Assembly (NCBI GenBank): GCA_964384215.1
Contig: CAYLLB010000003.1
Location: 1 to 64,000, forward strand
Source of the DNA: JAJFUV01 sp964384215
Lineage (GTDB): Bacteria; Acidobacteriota; Terriglobia; Bryobacterales; Bryobacteraceae
Direction: 5' to 3'
DNA: 64,000 nucleotides
Shown piece by piece: positions 53,896 to 62,851 of this stretch. Made by a program: the position numbers and the translations under genes. Under the pieces are notes generated by a model, which worked only from the letters and a program-made list of their open reading frames with translations, searched no databases and was not told where the DNA came from. How positions within the stretch are numbered: position 1 is the stretch's first letter; the number at the start of each line of letters is the position of its first letter.

Positions 53896-54731
53896 TTGCC
53901 GATCCTTCCGATCTCCGCTTTCAGGTTCCGGATGGTCTCGTTGGCGATCACTTCGGCGCCGGGTTTGAAATCAAACACCTCGGCCGAAACCCAGCCCTGG
54001 AAGTTACGGCGCTGGAGCACTTCGAGCACAGGCTTGAAATCGTAGTTGCCCGCCCCCGGATAACGCCCATCCATCTCGTTGACGTGGACGTGGTGGATGA
54101 GGTCGAAGTACTTCTCGACCAGCGCAGCGTGCGGCTCGGTTTCGTCGTTGGTGTTGTGCGTGTCGAACATGGTGCGCACGGCCGGGCTGCCAATCTCGTG
54201 CACCACCCGCACCGCTTCGGCCAGTGTGCAGATAACATCGCACTGAACTTTCGGTAGCGCTTCCACCAGGATGCGGACGCCGCGCGCCGCCGCGTGCGGA
54301 GCGACCTTGGCCAGGCCGTCCACGAAATTGCGGGTAGCTTCCGCGGTGGTGATGCCTCCGGTCGCTTTGCGCTGGGCGGGCGAACCGAAAATCATCACGC
54401 CGTCCGGGCCGAAGTCGGCGCAGAGGTCCACCAGCGAGCGGACGTACTCCCAGCTTCTCTCGCGCAGGTCCCGGTCGGGGGTCGTCACGTGCAGACCTTT
54501 CGGGCTCACCAGGAGCCAGTGCAGCCCCACGAAACGGAGACCTTCGGACTGCATGATGGACCGGTACTGGCGCCGCTCGGCCGCCGGGATTTTGGCAGGG
54601 TCTTCGGACAGCGTGAACGGCGCGATTTCGATGCCCCCATAGCCGGCCTTGGCCGTCACCTTGGCCGCCTGGGCGAACGGTGCGCTCTGGAATACCTCGT
54701 TACAGAGGGAGAGCTTGAACTGGTAGGACAT
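53892..54731 (-). CDS. Sugar phosphate isomerase/epimerase (xylose-isomerase-like TIM barrel)
   Basis: The 279-residue protein has the AP endonuclease 2/hydroxypyruvate-isomerase-like pattern: GYGGIEIAPFTL (Glu ligand near 36), VRILVEALPKVQCDV (Glu near 145), TMFDTHNTNDE (Asp and His), HHVHVNEMDGRYPG and GWVSAEVFDF. These would bind one divalent metal for isomerisation of a keto-sugar or hydroxypyruvate-like compound. The start ATG 54731 (MSYQFKLSLCNEVF) was taken over a TTG at 54761. It is the first gene of the pair with the epimerase. Confidence 0.88.
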   Translation of the reverse strand: MSYQFKLSLCNEVFQSAPFAQAAKVTAKAGYGGIEIAPFTLSEDPAKIPAAERRQYRSIMQSEGLRFVGLHWLLVSPKGLHVTTPDRDLRERSWEYVRSLVDLCADFGPDGVMIFGSPAQRKATGGITTAEATRNFVDGLAKVAPHAAARGVRILVEALPKVQCDVICTLAEAVRVVHEIGSPAVRTMFDTHNTNDETEPHAALVEKYFDLIHHVHVNEMDGRYPGAGNYDFKPVLEVLQRRNFQGWVSAEVFDFKPGAEVIANETIRNLKAEIGRIGK

Positions 54732-54817
54732 GTCGGTAATTAGTTTAGCAGGAGGCGGCAATCCGTAACCGGCGGTCCATCTGCTATTCTTGGTGGTGTT
54801 CGGGGTTTACCATCACG

Positions 54818-57373
54818 ATGCCGTTTCAAGTAAGACCTCTCCGTGAACTGCTTGTCCGTCCCGTCCTGCCGGAGCCAATTGCTCGTCTCAGCGAACTGGC
54901 CAACAACCTGCTGTGGAGCTGGGATCACAACCTTCGCGCCCTGTTCCGGCGTTTGGATCCGGCGCTCTATAAAGCCTGCCAGCGCAATCCGATACTGCTG
55001 TTGGGGCAGTTGCCGCAAGCCACTTTAGAACGCTTCGCGGTGGACCCTCGCTACCTGGCGCTCTACCGGCAGTGCCTGGAGCGTTACGACAGCTATATGC
55101 AAGCGGCGCAAAGCATGCCGTCCGACAGGCTGATCGCCTATTTTTCCATGGAGTACGGTTTGGCGGAGTGCCTGCCGATCTACTCCGGCGGCCTGGGCGT
55201 GCTCTCCGGCGACCATTTGAAGGCCGCCAGCGATGCTTTGATCCCGCTTGTGGGCGTCGGACTGATGTATCAGCAGGGGTACTTCCAGCAGTCGCTCAAT
55301 CCGGACGGTTGGCAGCAGGAACGTTACACGCCCAACGATTTCTACACGCTCCCTATCCAGCCTGTCGTTGTCGACGGCAAGGAATTGCGGGTTGCGGTGA
55401 GGATGCCCGGCGACATGGCCCAGATCAAAGTCTGGTGCATGAACGTGGGACGCATCAAGCTGTATTTGCTCGACACGAATATCGCCGAAAACCGGAATCC
55501 GGAGTGGCGCGATATTACGGACCGCCTTTATCCAGGCGACCGCGCGACACGCATCCGGCAGGAGATCGTGCTCGGAGTGGGCGGCGTGCGCGCCCTCGCC
55601 GCCATGGGTTACAATCCCACGGTCTTCCACATGAATGAGGGGCACTCGGCCTTCCTCTCCCTCGAACGCATACGATCGCTCGTGAATAACCACGGGCTGA
55701 GTTTCGACGAGGCTTTCAACGCCTCGCGCGCCAACAACGTCTTCACAACGCATACGCCGGTGGCTGCGGGCATCGACCTGTTCGATCCCGGCCTGATGCA
55801 CCAGTATCTCGAACCATACAGCCGAGACGTTGGCGTACCTTTCGACCGCTTGCTGGGATTGGGGCGCAGCAACCCATCGGACCATGGGGAGCACTTCTCG
55901 ATGGCCATCCTGGCTTTCAAGACGAGCGCATATCGAAACGCCGTGAGCCGTCTGCACCGCAGCGTGTCCCATGCGATGTGGCAAAGTCTGTGGCCGCAAT
56001 TGCCGACCTGGGAGGTCCCCATCACCTCCATCACCAACGGCGTGCATCTTCCCACCTGGATCAACGGCGACCTGGCCAGCCTGTACGACGCATATCTGCA
56101 GCCCGACTGGCGTGAACGCTATCCGGATGCGAAAACGTGGGCGCTCCTGGACGAGATCCCGGACACCGAATTGTGGGAAGTCCGCCGGCAAAGAAAACGC
56201 GCCCTCATCGGGTTTGTACGTGAACGCGCCAAGGCATGCGCGCTGGCGCGCAACGCGTCGGCAAGCGAACTGCGGCGGGCTTCGGAAGTGCTGGACCCGG
56301 ATGCCTTCACCATCGGCTTCGCGCGCCGCTTTGCCACTTACAAACGAGCTACCTTGATCTTCCGCGACGTGGAGCGCCTCAAGCGGCTGCTCACCAATCC
56401 CGCGCGTCCGGTACAGATTGTGATCGCCGGAAAGGCGCACCCGCTCGACGAGCCAGGAAAGATGTTGATCCGCGAGATCGTGCAGTTCTCGCGCGACCCG
56501 GAAGTGTCCAGGCGCGTGGTCTTCGTCGAGGACTACGGCGTGGAGGTGGCGCGTGAGCTGGTTCAGGGCGTGGACCTCTGGTTGAACAACCCCGCCCGCG
56601 GCGAGGAAGCCTGCGGCACCAGCGGCATGAAGGCCGGCATCAACGGCGTCCTGAATATGAGCATTCTCGACGGCTGGTTCGACGAAGCCTATGAGATTTC
56701 CGGCGGGTGGGCCATCGGGGAGCGCATACCCTACTCGCCCGACCAGGATGAAGTGCATGCCCGGGCCATCTATTCGCTGCTCGAGAACGAGATCGTCCCA
56801 CTCTACTACCATCGCCGTGAGGACGGTGTGCCGGCCGAATGGATGAAGCGAGTGCGTCAATCGGTGCGCGCGCTTTGTCCTCTCTTCAACTGCCAGCGCA
56901 TGATCGATGAGTACATGGAGCAGTTTTACATGCCGGCTCACCACGCCTACGACGAGATGCGGAAGAATTCGTTTGCGCGTGCCAGGGAGCTGACGCTTTG
57001 GAACCAGGGCGTGGAACAGCTATGGGATCGCGTCCGGTTTATCGACGCCGGACCCGAGACAACCGAACCAGTCTACAGTGGGCGCGGCCTCAAGGTGAGC
57101 ACAGTCCTGGACTTGGCCGGTCTCAGCCCGCAGGATGTTCGCGTGGAAGCCGTGGTCGGCCGGATCAGCGCGGACGGCGAACTGGCGGACACCGAGGTGG
57201 TGACACTCTCACCGGGCGAAAACGAGGGCACCCAGTACACTTTCTCCGGGGAGTTCGCCCCCCGCCAGACCGGTAGGCTGGGTTATGCCCTGCGTGTTTG
57301 TCCGAACCATTACCACGATCCGCTGACTCGCCCGTGCGGCACCCTGATCAAGTGGGCAGCGGGTGGCGCGTAG
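54818..57373 (+). CDS. glgP: Alpha-glucan (glycogen) phosphorylase
   Basis: The 851-residue GT35 enzyme has the N-terminal DUF3417-type domain (residues 1-115, PIARLSELANNLLWSWDHNLRALFRRLD), the phosphorylase core (IAYFSMEYGLAECLPIYSGGLGVLSGDHLKAASDALIPLVGVGL, IGFARRFATYKRATLIF), and the PLP lysine in EEACGTSGMKAGINGVLN. It releases glucose 1-phosphate from glycogen or maltodextrin in the cytoplasm. The length matches the alpha-glucan phosphorylase subgroup with the N-terminal extension. It is followed by palindromic element copy B. Confidence 0.95.
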   Translation: MPFQVRPLRELLVRPVLPEPIARLSELANNLLWSWDHNLRALFRRLDPALYKACQRNPILLLGQLPQATLERFAVDPRYLALYRQCLERYDSYMQAAQSMPSDRLIAYFSMEYGLAECLPIYSGGLGVLSGDHLKAASDALIPLVGVGLMYQQGYFQQSLNPDGWQQERYTPNDFYTLPIQPVVVDGKELRVAVRMPGDMAQIKVWCMNVGRIKLYLLDTNIAENRNPEWRDITDRLYPGDRATRIRQEIVLGVGGVRALAAMGYNPTVFHMNEGHSAFLSLERIRSLVNNHGLSFDEAFNASRANNVFTTHTPVAAGIDLFDPGLMHQYLEPYSRDVGVPFDRLLGLGRSNPSDHGEHFSMAILAFKTSAYRNAVSRLHRSVSHAMWQSLWPQLPTWEVPITSITNGVHLPTWINGDLASLYDAYLQPDWRERYPDAKTWALLDEIPDTELWEVRRQRKRALIGFVRERAKACALARNASASELRRASEVLDPDAFTIGFARRFATYKRATLIFRDVERLKRLLTNPARPVQIVIAGKAHPLDEPGKMLIREIVQFSRDPEVSRRVVFVEDYGVEVARELVQGVDLWLNNPARGEEACGTSGMKAGINGVLNMSILDGWFDEAYEISGGWAIGERIPYSPDQDEVHARAIYSLLENEIVPLYYHRREDGVPAEWMKRVRQSVRALCPLFNCQRMIDEYMEQFYMPAHHAYDEMRKNSFARARELTLWNQGVEQLWDRVRFIDAGPETTEPVYSGRGLKVSTVLDLAGLSPQDVRVEAVVGRISADGELADTEVVTLSPGENEGTQYTFSGEFAPRQTGRLGYALRVCPNHYHDPLTRPCGTLIKWAAGGA

Positions 57374-57375
57374 CC

Positions 57376-57480
57376 GGCTGCGGAAAAGCCAGGGACAGAT
57401 CTCTCTGCCCCTGATGGCAATTGCTGACAACCAGAACCTTTTCGCCGCGGGCAGAGCAGTCTGTCCCGCTTTTCGCGGCC
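57376..57480. repeat. Palindromic dispersed element, copy B
   Basis: This element shares with copy A (9845-9946) the inner arms GGGACAGAT...CTCTGCCC (57392-57410) and GGGCAGAGCAGTCTGTCCC (57449-57467) and the centre GATGGCAATTGCTGACAA. The outer arms GCGGAAAAGC and GCTTTTCGC differ from copy A's but still pair with each other. The stem sequence changes while the pairing remains, which points to a selected structure. It starts 3 bp after the phosphorylase stop. Confidence 0.75.
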
Positions 57481-57748
57481 CGTGAGTGCGACGTGTGCAT
57501 AAGGTAAAATAAAGAGTGGAAACCGGCCGCGTTTCGTGATACATAAGTATTTAAGACTTGCGGCGGGGTTGTTTACCCGCTGGACCGCGAGCCGGGATGA
57601 CCCCGCGGCTTCCCCGAGACCATCTACCCAAACACGGTGATCGTAACCGTTCCTTATTCGGGACGGTGGCCTGATGTTGTGAGAGGAATGCCTGGCAGTG
57701 AACAAGGGAGACATCCGCCTCTAGTAAGTTCTCCCCGGGAGTAGTGAG
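57481..57748 (+). ncRNA. Candidate structured RNA upstream of a Cys-rich gene
   Basis: Between 57563 and 57722 several hairpins follow each other: GCGGG/CCCGC (57563-57567 and 57576-57580), CCGCG/CGCGG (57585-57608) with an inner GGG-ATGA-CCC, ACGGT/ACCGT (57634-57650), CCGTTCC/GGGACGG (57647-57666, competing with the former) and AGAGG/CCTCT (57682-57722). The last sits 26 bp before the ATG of the next gene. I cannot assign a known family; riboswitch, 6S-like and regulatory-leader are all open. The competing stems look like a switch. Confidence 0.35.
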
Positions 57749-58228
57749 ATGGAAGGCGATCGCAAATACAGACAACGCGGCTATATGGATGGCGACGGCG
57801 ACCGTCCGCGCGGCGAAGTCGAACGGGAACGCCCGCGGCAGCAGGGTCCGCGCCCTCCCATCGACGTGACGGGTCCGCGCCTGCCGCGCCTGGTGCAGAC
57901 GGTGACCGCGGCGCGGTGTTGGAACTGCGCCACGACGCTGCCGCCTGGGACGGACTTCAAGGCCCCATGTCCCAAGTGCATGGCGCCGCTGCACTGCTGC
58001 AAGCAGTGCGCCCACTTCGAACCCTCCACCCGTTTCCAGTGCCGCAAGCCTATTCCGGCTCGCATCGCGGGCAAGGATCTGGCCAACGAGTGCGAACTGT
58101 TCGCGCCCCGGGTGACCGTGGCCCGCGACGTGCTCCCCACCAGCTACTCGCCCGCGGCATACGTGGACCCGACGCCGCGCAAGCCGAGCGACGCCCGCGC
58201 CGCATTCGACAATCTCTTCAAGAAATAA
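57749..58228 (+). CDS. Cys-rich zinc-ribbon-like protein, unknown
   Basis: The 159-residue protein has a charged N-terminus (residues 1-45), then CWNCATTLPPGTDFKAPCPKC (57-77) and LHCCKQCAHFEPSTRFQCRKP (81-101), with NECELF after. The six or more cysteine pairs should bind zinc. It has a Pro-rich C-terminal tail. It is cytoplasmic and I do not recognise a family. It lies behind the structured leader and just before the ADH gene, on the same strand. Confidence 0.7.
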   Translation: MEGDRKYRQRGYMDGDGDRPRGEVERERPRQQGPRPPIDVTGPRLPRLVQTVTAARCWNCATTLPPGTDFKAPCPKCMAPLHCCKQCAHFEPSTRFQCRKPIPARIAGKDLANECELFAPRVTVARDVLPTSYSPAAYVDPTPRKPSDARAAFDNLFKK

Positions 58229-58238
58229 GGTACGCTTC

Positions 58239-59273
58239 ATGCGCATTGCCAGCCTGTTGGCGCCGCGCCGGTTTGAGTTGAGCCAGGGACAGCCGCCGCG
58301 CCCGGAAGCCGGCCAGTTATTGGTGCGCATCGATTCGGTGGGCGTTTGCGGATCGGATTTGCACTATTACGCCGAAGGCAGGGTGGGCGACATCGAGTGC
58401 GTGTACCCCCAGGTGATCGGCCACGAGCCGGCCGGCACGGTGGTGGAAGCCGGCGCCGGCGTTGCGGGGTGGAACTCCGGCGACCGCGTGGCGCTCGAAC
58501 CCGCCATCTACTGTTACCACTGCGAGTTCTGCCGGCGGGGGCTCCACAACCTGTGCACGAACCTGCGCTTCATGAGCATGCCGCCCGAGCCGGGCTTCTT
58601 TCGCGATTACGTTACCGTGCCCGCCGCCAATGTCCTGGCGCTTCCGAAAACGCTGGACTTCGCGGTGGGGACGCTCTTCGAGCCCCTTGCCGTGGCCCTG
58701 CACTCGATGAAGTTCGCCGCCATTTCGGCGGGCGAGACCGCCGCCGTCTTCGGCGCCGGTCCCATCGGTCTGTTGACCATCGCGGCGCTCAAGCTGTCCG
58801 GCGCGGGGCGGGTCTGGGCGGTTGAGCCGGTCGCCGCGCGGCGGGAAATGGCGCTCGCAATGGGCGCCGACGAAACATTCGATCCGCGCGGCGGCGATCC
58901 CGTGGAGTGGATTGTTGGCGAGACGCACCAGCGCGGCGTGGATGCGGCCATCGATTGCGCGGCCAAGGACAACACCATCAACCAGTGCCTGCGCGTTGCG
59001 CGCATGGCGGGCCGCGTCGTGATTACCGGCATCCCATCCGAAGTCCATGTGCCGCTCGAGTTTCACGAAATGCGGCGCAAGGAACTCGCGTACTTCACCG
59101 TGCGGCGCTCGAACCACGACTCCGAACTGGCTCTTGATCTTCTGGTCCGCCATCCCAAGCTGTTCGCTCCCCTGGTCACGCACTGCCGGCCCGTGGAGCA
59201 AATCGCCGAAGCCTTCGATATGCTTGAACATTACCGCGACGGCGTCGGCAAGCTGGTGATCCGTTTCGCGTGA
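58239..59273 (+). CDS. Zinc-dependent sorbitol/alcohol dehydrogenase (MDR family)
   Basis: The 344-residue enzyme has the catalytic zinc ligand motif GVCGSDLHYY (Cys near 37), IGHEPAGTVVEAG (His-Glu near 64), a structural zinc loop CYHCEFCRRGLHNLC, and the Rossmann motif VFGAGPIGLLTI (near 168). It matches the sorbitol/xylitol/threonine-dehydrogenase branch and should oxidise a polyol or hydroxy-sugar with NAD. It is 10 bp downstream of the Cys-rich gene and 50 bp before the MFS transporter, in one apparent operon with the M81 gene. Confidence 0.9.
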   Translation: MRIASLLAPRRFELSQGQPPRPEAGQLLVRIDSVGVCGSDLHYYAEGRVGDIECVYPQVIGHEPAGTVVEAGAGVAGWNSGDRVALEPAIYCYHCEFCRRGLHNLCTNLRFMSMPPEPGFFRDYVTVPAANVLALPKTLDFAVGTLFEPLAVALHSMKFAAISAGETAAVFGAGPIGLLTIAALKLSGAGRVWAVEPVAARREMALAMGADETFDPRGGDPVEWIVGETHQRGVDAAIDCAAKDNTINQCLRVARMAGRVVITGIPSEVHVPLEFHEMRRKELAYFTVRRSNHDSELALDLLVRHPKLFAPLVTHCRPVEQIAEAFDMLEHYRDGVGKLVIRFA

Positions 59274-59323
59274 GCGCGGTTCGGCGCTCCGGCAGATCAT
59301 GCGCCCGCGGCTGAAGGAGGCCC

Positions 59324-60622
59324 GTGTCCCCGCTGAGACTGATAGACGGCCGTCTGCGATGGGTCCTGGTTTTCTGGCTGTTCGTACTGAGCGCGGTGGC
59401 TTACCTGGACCGCGTCAACGTCTCCATTGCCGCGCACTCGATCCAGACGGCCCACCAACTCTCCAACGTGCAACTGGGCTGGGTGTTCAGCGCCTTCGTC
59501 GCCGGCTACGCACTGTTTCAGGCTCCCGGCGGGCGCCTGGCGGACCGCTTCGGGCCGCGCCTGGTCATCGGCTTGGGCGTGGTCTGGTGGAGTGTTTTCA
59601 CCACGCTTACGGCATTGGTGCCCGCCGGCGCGGCGTTCCCGCTGGCGATGCTGATCGCGGTGCGATTCCTGCTCGGCGCCGGCGAAGCGGTGATTTATCC
59701 GGCGGCGAACCGCATGGTCGCCAACTGGATTCCCTCGGCCGAGCGCGGCCTGGCCAACGGTGTGATTTTCGCGGGAGTCGGCGTTGGCGCTGGAATCACC
59801 CCGCCGCTGATTACTTACGTGCTGCTCGAGTGGGGATGGCAGTGGTCGTTTTGTGTCTGCGCCCTGATCGGCCTGGCGGCTTGCCTGGTCTGGTCTCTGC
59901 TGGCCCGCGACACCCCCGCAGATCATCCGTGGATGGGCGCGCGCGAGCTTGCGCACATCCGGGGTGGAATCACGGTCGCCGTCACCGGACCCAGGGCGCC
60001 TGCGAAGAACTGGCGCGCCATCGCCGGCGACCGGAACCTGCTGGTAATCACGGGCAGCTACTTTACGGTCGGTTACGCCGCCTATATTTTCTATACGTGG
60101 TTCTTCTCTTACCTGACTCGTGTGCGCGGCCTGGACATGAAATCGAGCGCCGCGTATTCAATGTTGCCGTTCCTGGCGATGGCGATTTGCTCTCCGCTGG
60201 GAGGCTGGATTTCGGACCGGGTCGCCAGCCGGCACGGGAAGCGCGCGGGCCGGTGCGGCGTGGCGGCGTTCGGCCTCGGCGTGGGATCGCTGTTCCTGGC
60301 CGCCGCGACTCAGGTTGCCAGCCCGCAGATGGCGTGCCTGGTGCTGGCGGGAGGCGCCGGGACCATGTGCCTGGCGCAGAGCGCTTATTGGGCCGTGACG
60401 GCGGACGTCGCCGGCCGCGCCGCGGGGGCCGCCTCCGGCATTGTGAACATGGGCGCGCAAGTGGGCGGAGTGCTGACGGCTTCATTGACACCCTGGATCG
60501 CGGACCACTTCGGTTGGACGGCTTCCTTCGCCGTCGCGGCGGCGCTCTGTACGCTCGGAGCGCTGGCTTGGTTTGCTGTGGACCCGTACGCCAGCCTCGA
60601 CGGTTCTGCTGAAATGGACTGA
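59324..60622 (+). CDS. MFS transporter, anion:cation symporter type
   Basis: The 432-residue protein has 12 predicted helices and the ACS-family start WLFVLSAVAYLDRVNVSIA. The MFS signature GRLADRFGPRLVIG follows helix 2, and GGWISDRVASRHGKRAG lies between helices 8 and 9. Such carriers bring in sugar acids such as glucarate or galactonate, or other organic anions, with protons. The start is GTG 59324 with AAGGAGG upstream. It lies between the dehydrogenase and the M81 gene and probably imports their substrate. Confidence 0.9.
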   Translation: MSPLRLIDGRLRWVLVFWLFVLSAVAYLDRVNVSIAAHSIQTAHQLSNVQLGWVFSAFVAGYALFQAPGGRLADRFGPRLVIGLGVVWWSVFTTLTALVPAGAAFPLAMLIAVRFLLGAGEAVIYPAANRMVANWIPSAERGLANGVIFAGVGVGAGITPPLITYVLLEWGWQWSFCVCALIGLAACLVWSLLARDTPADHPWMGARELAHIRGGITVAVTGPRAPAKNWRAIAGDRNLLVITGSYFTVGYAAYIFYTWFFSYLTRVRGLDMKSSAAYSMLPFLAMAICSPLGGWISDRVASRHGKRAGRCGVAAFGLGVGSLFLAAATQVASPQMACLVLAGGAGTMCLAQSAYWAVTADVAGRAAGAASGIVNMGAQVGGVLTASLTPWIADHFGWTASFAVAAALCTLGALAWFAVDPYASLDGSAEMD

Positions 60623-60623
60623 T

Positions 60624-62090
60624 ATGGACACACCGAAGCCGCGCGTCGCCATCGCCGGTGTTCTTCATGAGTCGAACAGCTTCTTCCGGCGTCCCACCCG
60701 GCTGGCCGATTTCGATATTTCCCGCGGCGGCCGGATCGCCGAGGTGCATGCCGGCGGCGCCAATGAGATAGCGGGCTTTCTCGACGGCGGCCGGAAGTTC
60801 GGATTCGAAATCGTCCCGGCATTGGTTGCCTGGGCCACGCCCGGCGGACCGGTTGAGGCGCAAGCGTTCGAGGCGCTCACCTCGGAACTCATTGGAATGC
60901 TGAAGGCACAGCCGCACCTGGACGGCCTGCTGCTCGCCTTGCATGGCGCCATGGTGAGCGACGAGTTTCCCCACGCGGATGCGGAAATCGCGCGCCGCGT
61001 GCGCGAAGCCATGGACCCGGGGCTCCCGATCGTCGTCACGCACGATTTCCACGCCAACGCGGCGCCGGAGATGGTCCGGTACACGGACGTCCTGCTGGGC
61101 TACAAAACGAATCCGCACATCGACCAGCGCGAATGTGGCGCCAAGGCCGCTCTCATCCTCCATCAAATGCTCGCGGGAAGGGCGAGGCCCGTCCAGGCCA
61201 TCGCCAAGCCGCCGCTGCTTTACAATATCCGCTTCCAGAACACGAACCTCGAACCGCTGCGGTCGATTGTGGACGAAAGCCGGATGTTGGAAAAGGACCC
61301 GCGGATCCTGGCTGTCTCCGTGATGGGTGGATATCAGTACGCCGACACGCCGGCCATGGGCCCGAGCGTGGTCGTTGTTACCGACGACGAACCCGATCTT
61401 GCCCGCACTGAAGCCGGCCGGCTGGGCCGGATGCTGTTGGACACCCGTGACCGCTTGCGCCTGGATCTTCCGGATGCCGCTGCCGCCGTACGGCAAGCTT
61501 GCGCCTCCAGCGAGTTCCCCGTGGTGCTGGTCGACATGGGTGACAACATCGGCGGCGGTTCGGCGGGCGACTCCACGTTCGTGCTGGCCGAGTTACTCGC
61601 GCAGAAGGCGCAAGGGTGGGTGATGGTTCTCGCCGACCCCGGCGCTGTGTGCGAAGCCATTCGCGCCGGCGTGGGTAATGTCTTCGAGGGGCTGGCCGGC
61701 GGCAAGACCGACGGCATGCATGGTGAGAGTATCGCGGTCCGCGGCCGCGTCAAGGCGATCTATGACGGCAAGTTCATTGAGACGGAAGTGCGCCACGGCG
61801 GCGCTCGTTATTACGACCAGGGCTTGTCGGCGCTGATCGAAGTGGACGGCGGCACCCGCGATTTTCCGAATCTATTGCTGCTCACCTCCAACCGCCAGCC
61901 ACCGTACAGCCTGCGTCAACTGGAGAGCTGCGGCATCGATCCGCGGAGGCAAAAGATCTTGGTGGTGAAAGCGGCCATCGCCTTCCGTGCCGCTTACGAG
62001 CCTGTGGCCCGGCGCATCATTGAGGTGGACACGCCAGGCGCCACGGCGGTGAATCCGGCGCGTTTCAATTACCGTTACGCCACCCGGTAG
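60624..62090 (+). CDS. M81 family metallopeptidase (MlrC-like)
   Basis: The 488-residue protein matches the MlrC/DUF1485 family: AGVLHESNSFFRRPT at the start, LLLALHGAMVSDEF, IVVTHDFHANAAPEM and GYKTNPHIDQRECGAKAA (metal-site region), and VVLVDMGDNIGGGSAGDSTFVL in the C-terminal domain. MlrC itself degrades a microcystin breakdown peptide, but most members are uncharacterised and often lie beside transporter genes. It starts 1 bp after the MFS stop, so the two are coupled. It ends overlapping the convergent YdjC gene by 16 bp. Confidence 0.9.
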   Translation: MDTPKPRVAIAGVLHESNSFFRRPTRLADFDISRGGRIAEVHAGGANEIAGFLDGGRKFGFEIVPALVAWATPGGPVEAQAFEALTSELIGMLKAQPHLDGLLLALHGAMVSDEFPHADAEIARRVREAMDPGLPIVVTHDFHANAAPEMVRYTDVLLGYKTNPHIDQRECGAKAALILHQMLAGRARPVQAIAKPPLLYNIRFQNTNLEPLRSIVDESRMLEKDPRILAVSVMGGYQYADTPAMGPSVVVVTDDEPDLARTEAGRLGRMLLDTRDRLRLDLPDAAAAVRQACASSEFPVVLVDMGDNIGGGSAGDSTFVLAELLAQKAQGWVMVLADPGAVCEAIRAGVGNVFEGLAGGKTDGMHGESIAVRGRVKAIYDGKFIETEVRHGGARYYDQGLSALIEVDGGTRDFPNLLLLTSNRQPPYSLRQLESCGIDPRRQKILVVKAAIAFRAAYEPVARRIIEVDTPGATAVNPARFNYRYATR

Positions 62091-62851
62091 CTCGTCAATT
62101 CGACGCCTGCCCGCACCAGCGCTTCGCGGACTTCGGCTGACACAAGTGCGTTCAACTCCCTCTCGCGGCTCTCCTTGAGCCGCGTCCGCGCGGCGCGCAA
62201 CTCATCAGTGCAGTAGCCCGGATGGCACATGAACTCTGTCACGCCGTCGGGGAGCCTTTCGATCAGTCCGGCGAGATCCGCTGTCCCGAACGTCCCCGTC
62301 ATGCTGAATCCAGCGAAGCGGTCAGTGACTTTGATGCCCTTCGCCGCGATCTTGCGACGGAAGCCCGGCTCCAGCAGCCTGAGCGAGCGAGTCTTCCAAG
62401 ATTCGGGTGCCGCCGGGTAATCGAACGGTGCCCGTACCCACTCGACGCCGAATTCCCGCGCCACGCGCAGCACGGCATCAAGGACGCCGGGCCACAGGTG
62501 CGTGTGCTTGTGCGTATCGAGATGCGTGGGCGCAATGCCGGCCGCGGTGATGCGGCCCAACTGCGCGGCAAACTCCTCGTATGCATGGACTCGCCCGAGA
62601 GCCAGTTCCTTGAGCAGTGCCGTCACCGTCGGTGGCTGACCCGGTCCTCCGACCAGGGTGAGGTGCGCCCCCACGTCGAGCGACGGGGTTGCTAGCGCCA
62701 ACTCTACGGCGTCTTCAAACGCCGCGCCGTTCGCCATCAGCGTAGTGGATGTGAGGATTCCGTTCCGGTGCGCATCAATGATGCCCCGGTTCACATCACG
62801 AGTAAAGCCGAAGTCGTCGGCGTTGACGATGAGACGCCTGGCGGCGCTCAA
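62075..62851 (-). CDS. YdjC/ChbG-type carbohydrate deacetylase
   Basis: The 258-residue protein has the YdjC motifs NADDFG (residues 10-15, metal Asp), VGAHLTLVGGPG (His), HLDTHKHTHLWPGV (His-rich site) and EFMCHPGY near the end. It removes an acetyl or similar group from a sugar, for example a chitooligosaccharide or a hopanoid-linked sugar (HpnK-like). The start is TTG 62851, overlapping the MCE gene stop (TTGA), so it is coupled to the MCE/ABC genes. A link with outer-membrane lipid handling is possible. Confidence 0.87.
   Translation of the reverse strand: MSAARRLIVNADDFGFTRDVNRGIIDAHRNGILTSTTLMANGAAFEDAVELALATPSLDVGAHLTLVGGPGQPPTVTALLKELALGRVHAYEEFAAQLGRITAAGIAPTHLDTHKHTHLWPGVLDAVLRVAREFGVEWVRAPFDYPAAPESWKTRSLRLLEPGFRRKIAAKGIKVTDRFAGFSMTGTFGTADLAGLIERLPDGVTEFMCHPGYCTDELRAARTRLKESRERELNALVSAEVREALVRAGVELTSYRVA

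Noticed and set aside
55025..56944. A 639-codon minus frame opposite glgP.
   Set aside because: Antisense shadow, rich in His and Arg as expected from the third-position bias.
57561..57748. Naming the structured stretch as 6S RNA.
   Set aside because: Some segments are suggestive, but no convincing closing stem or consensus could be shown by eye.
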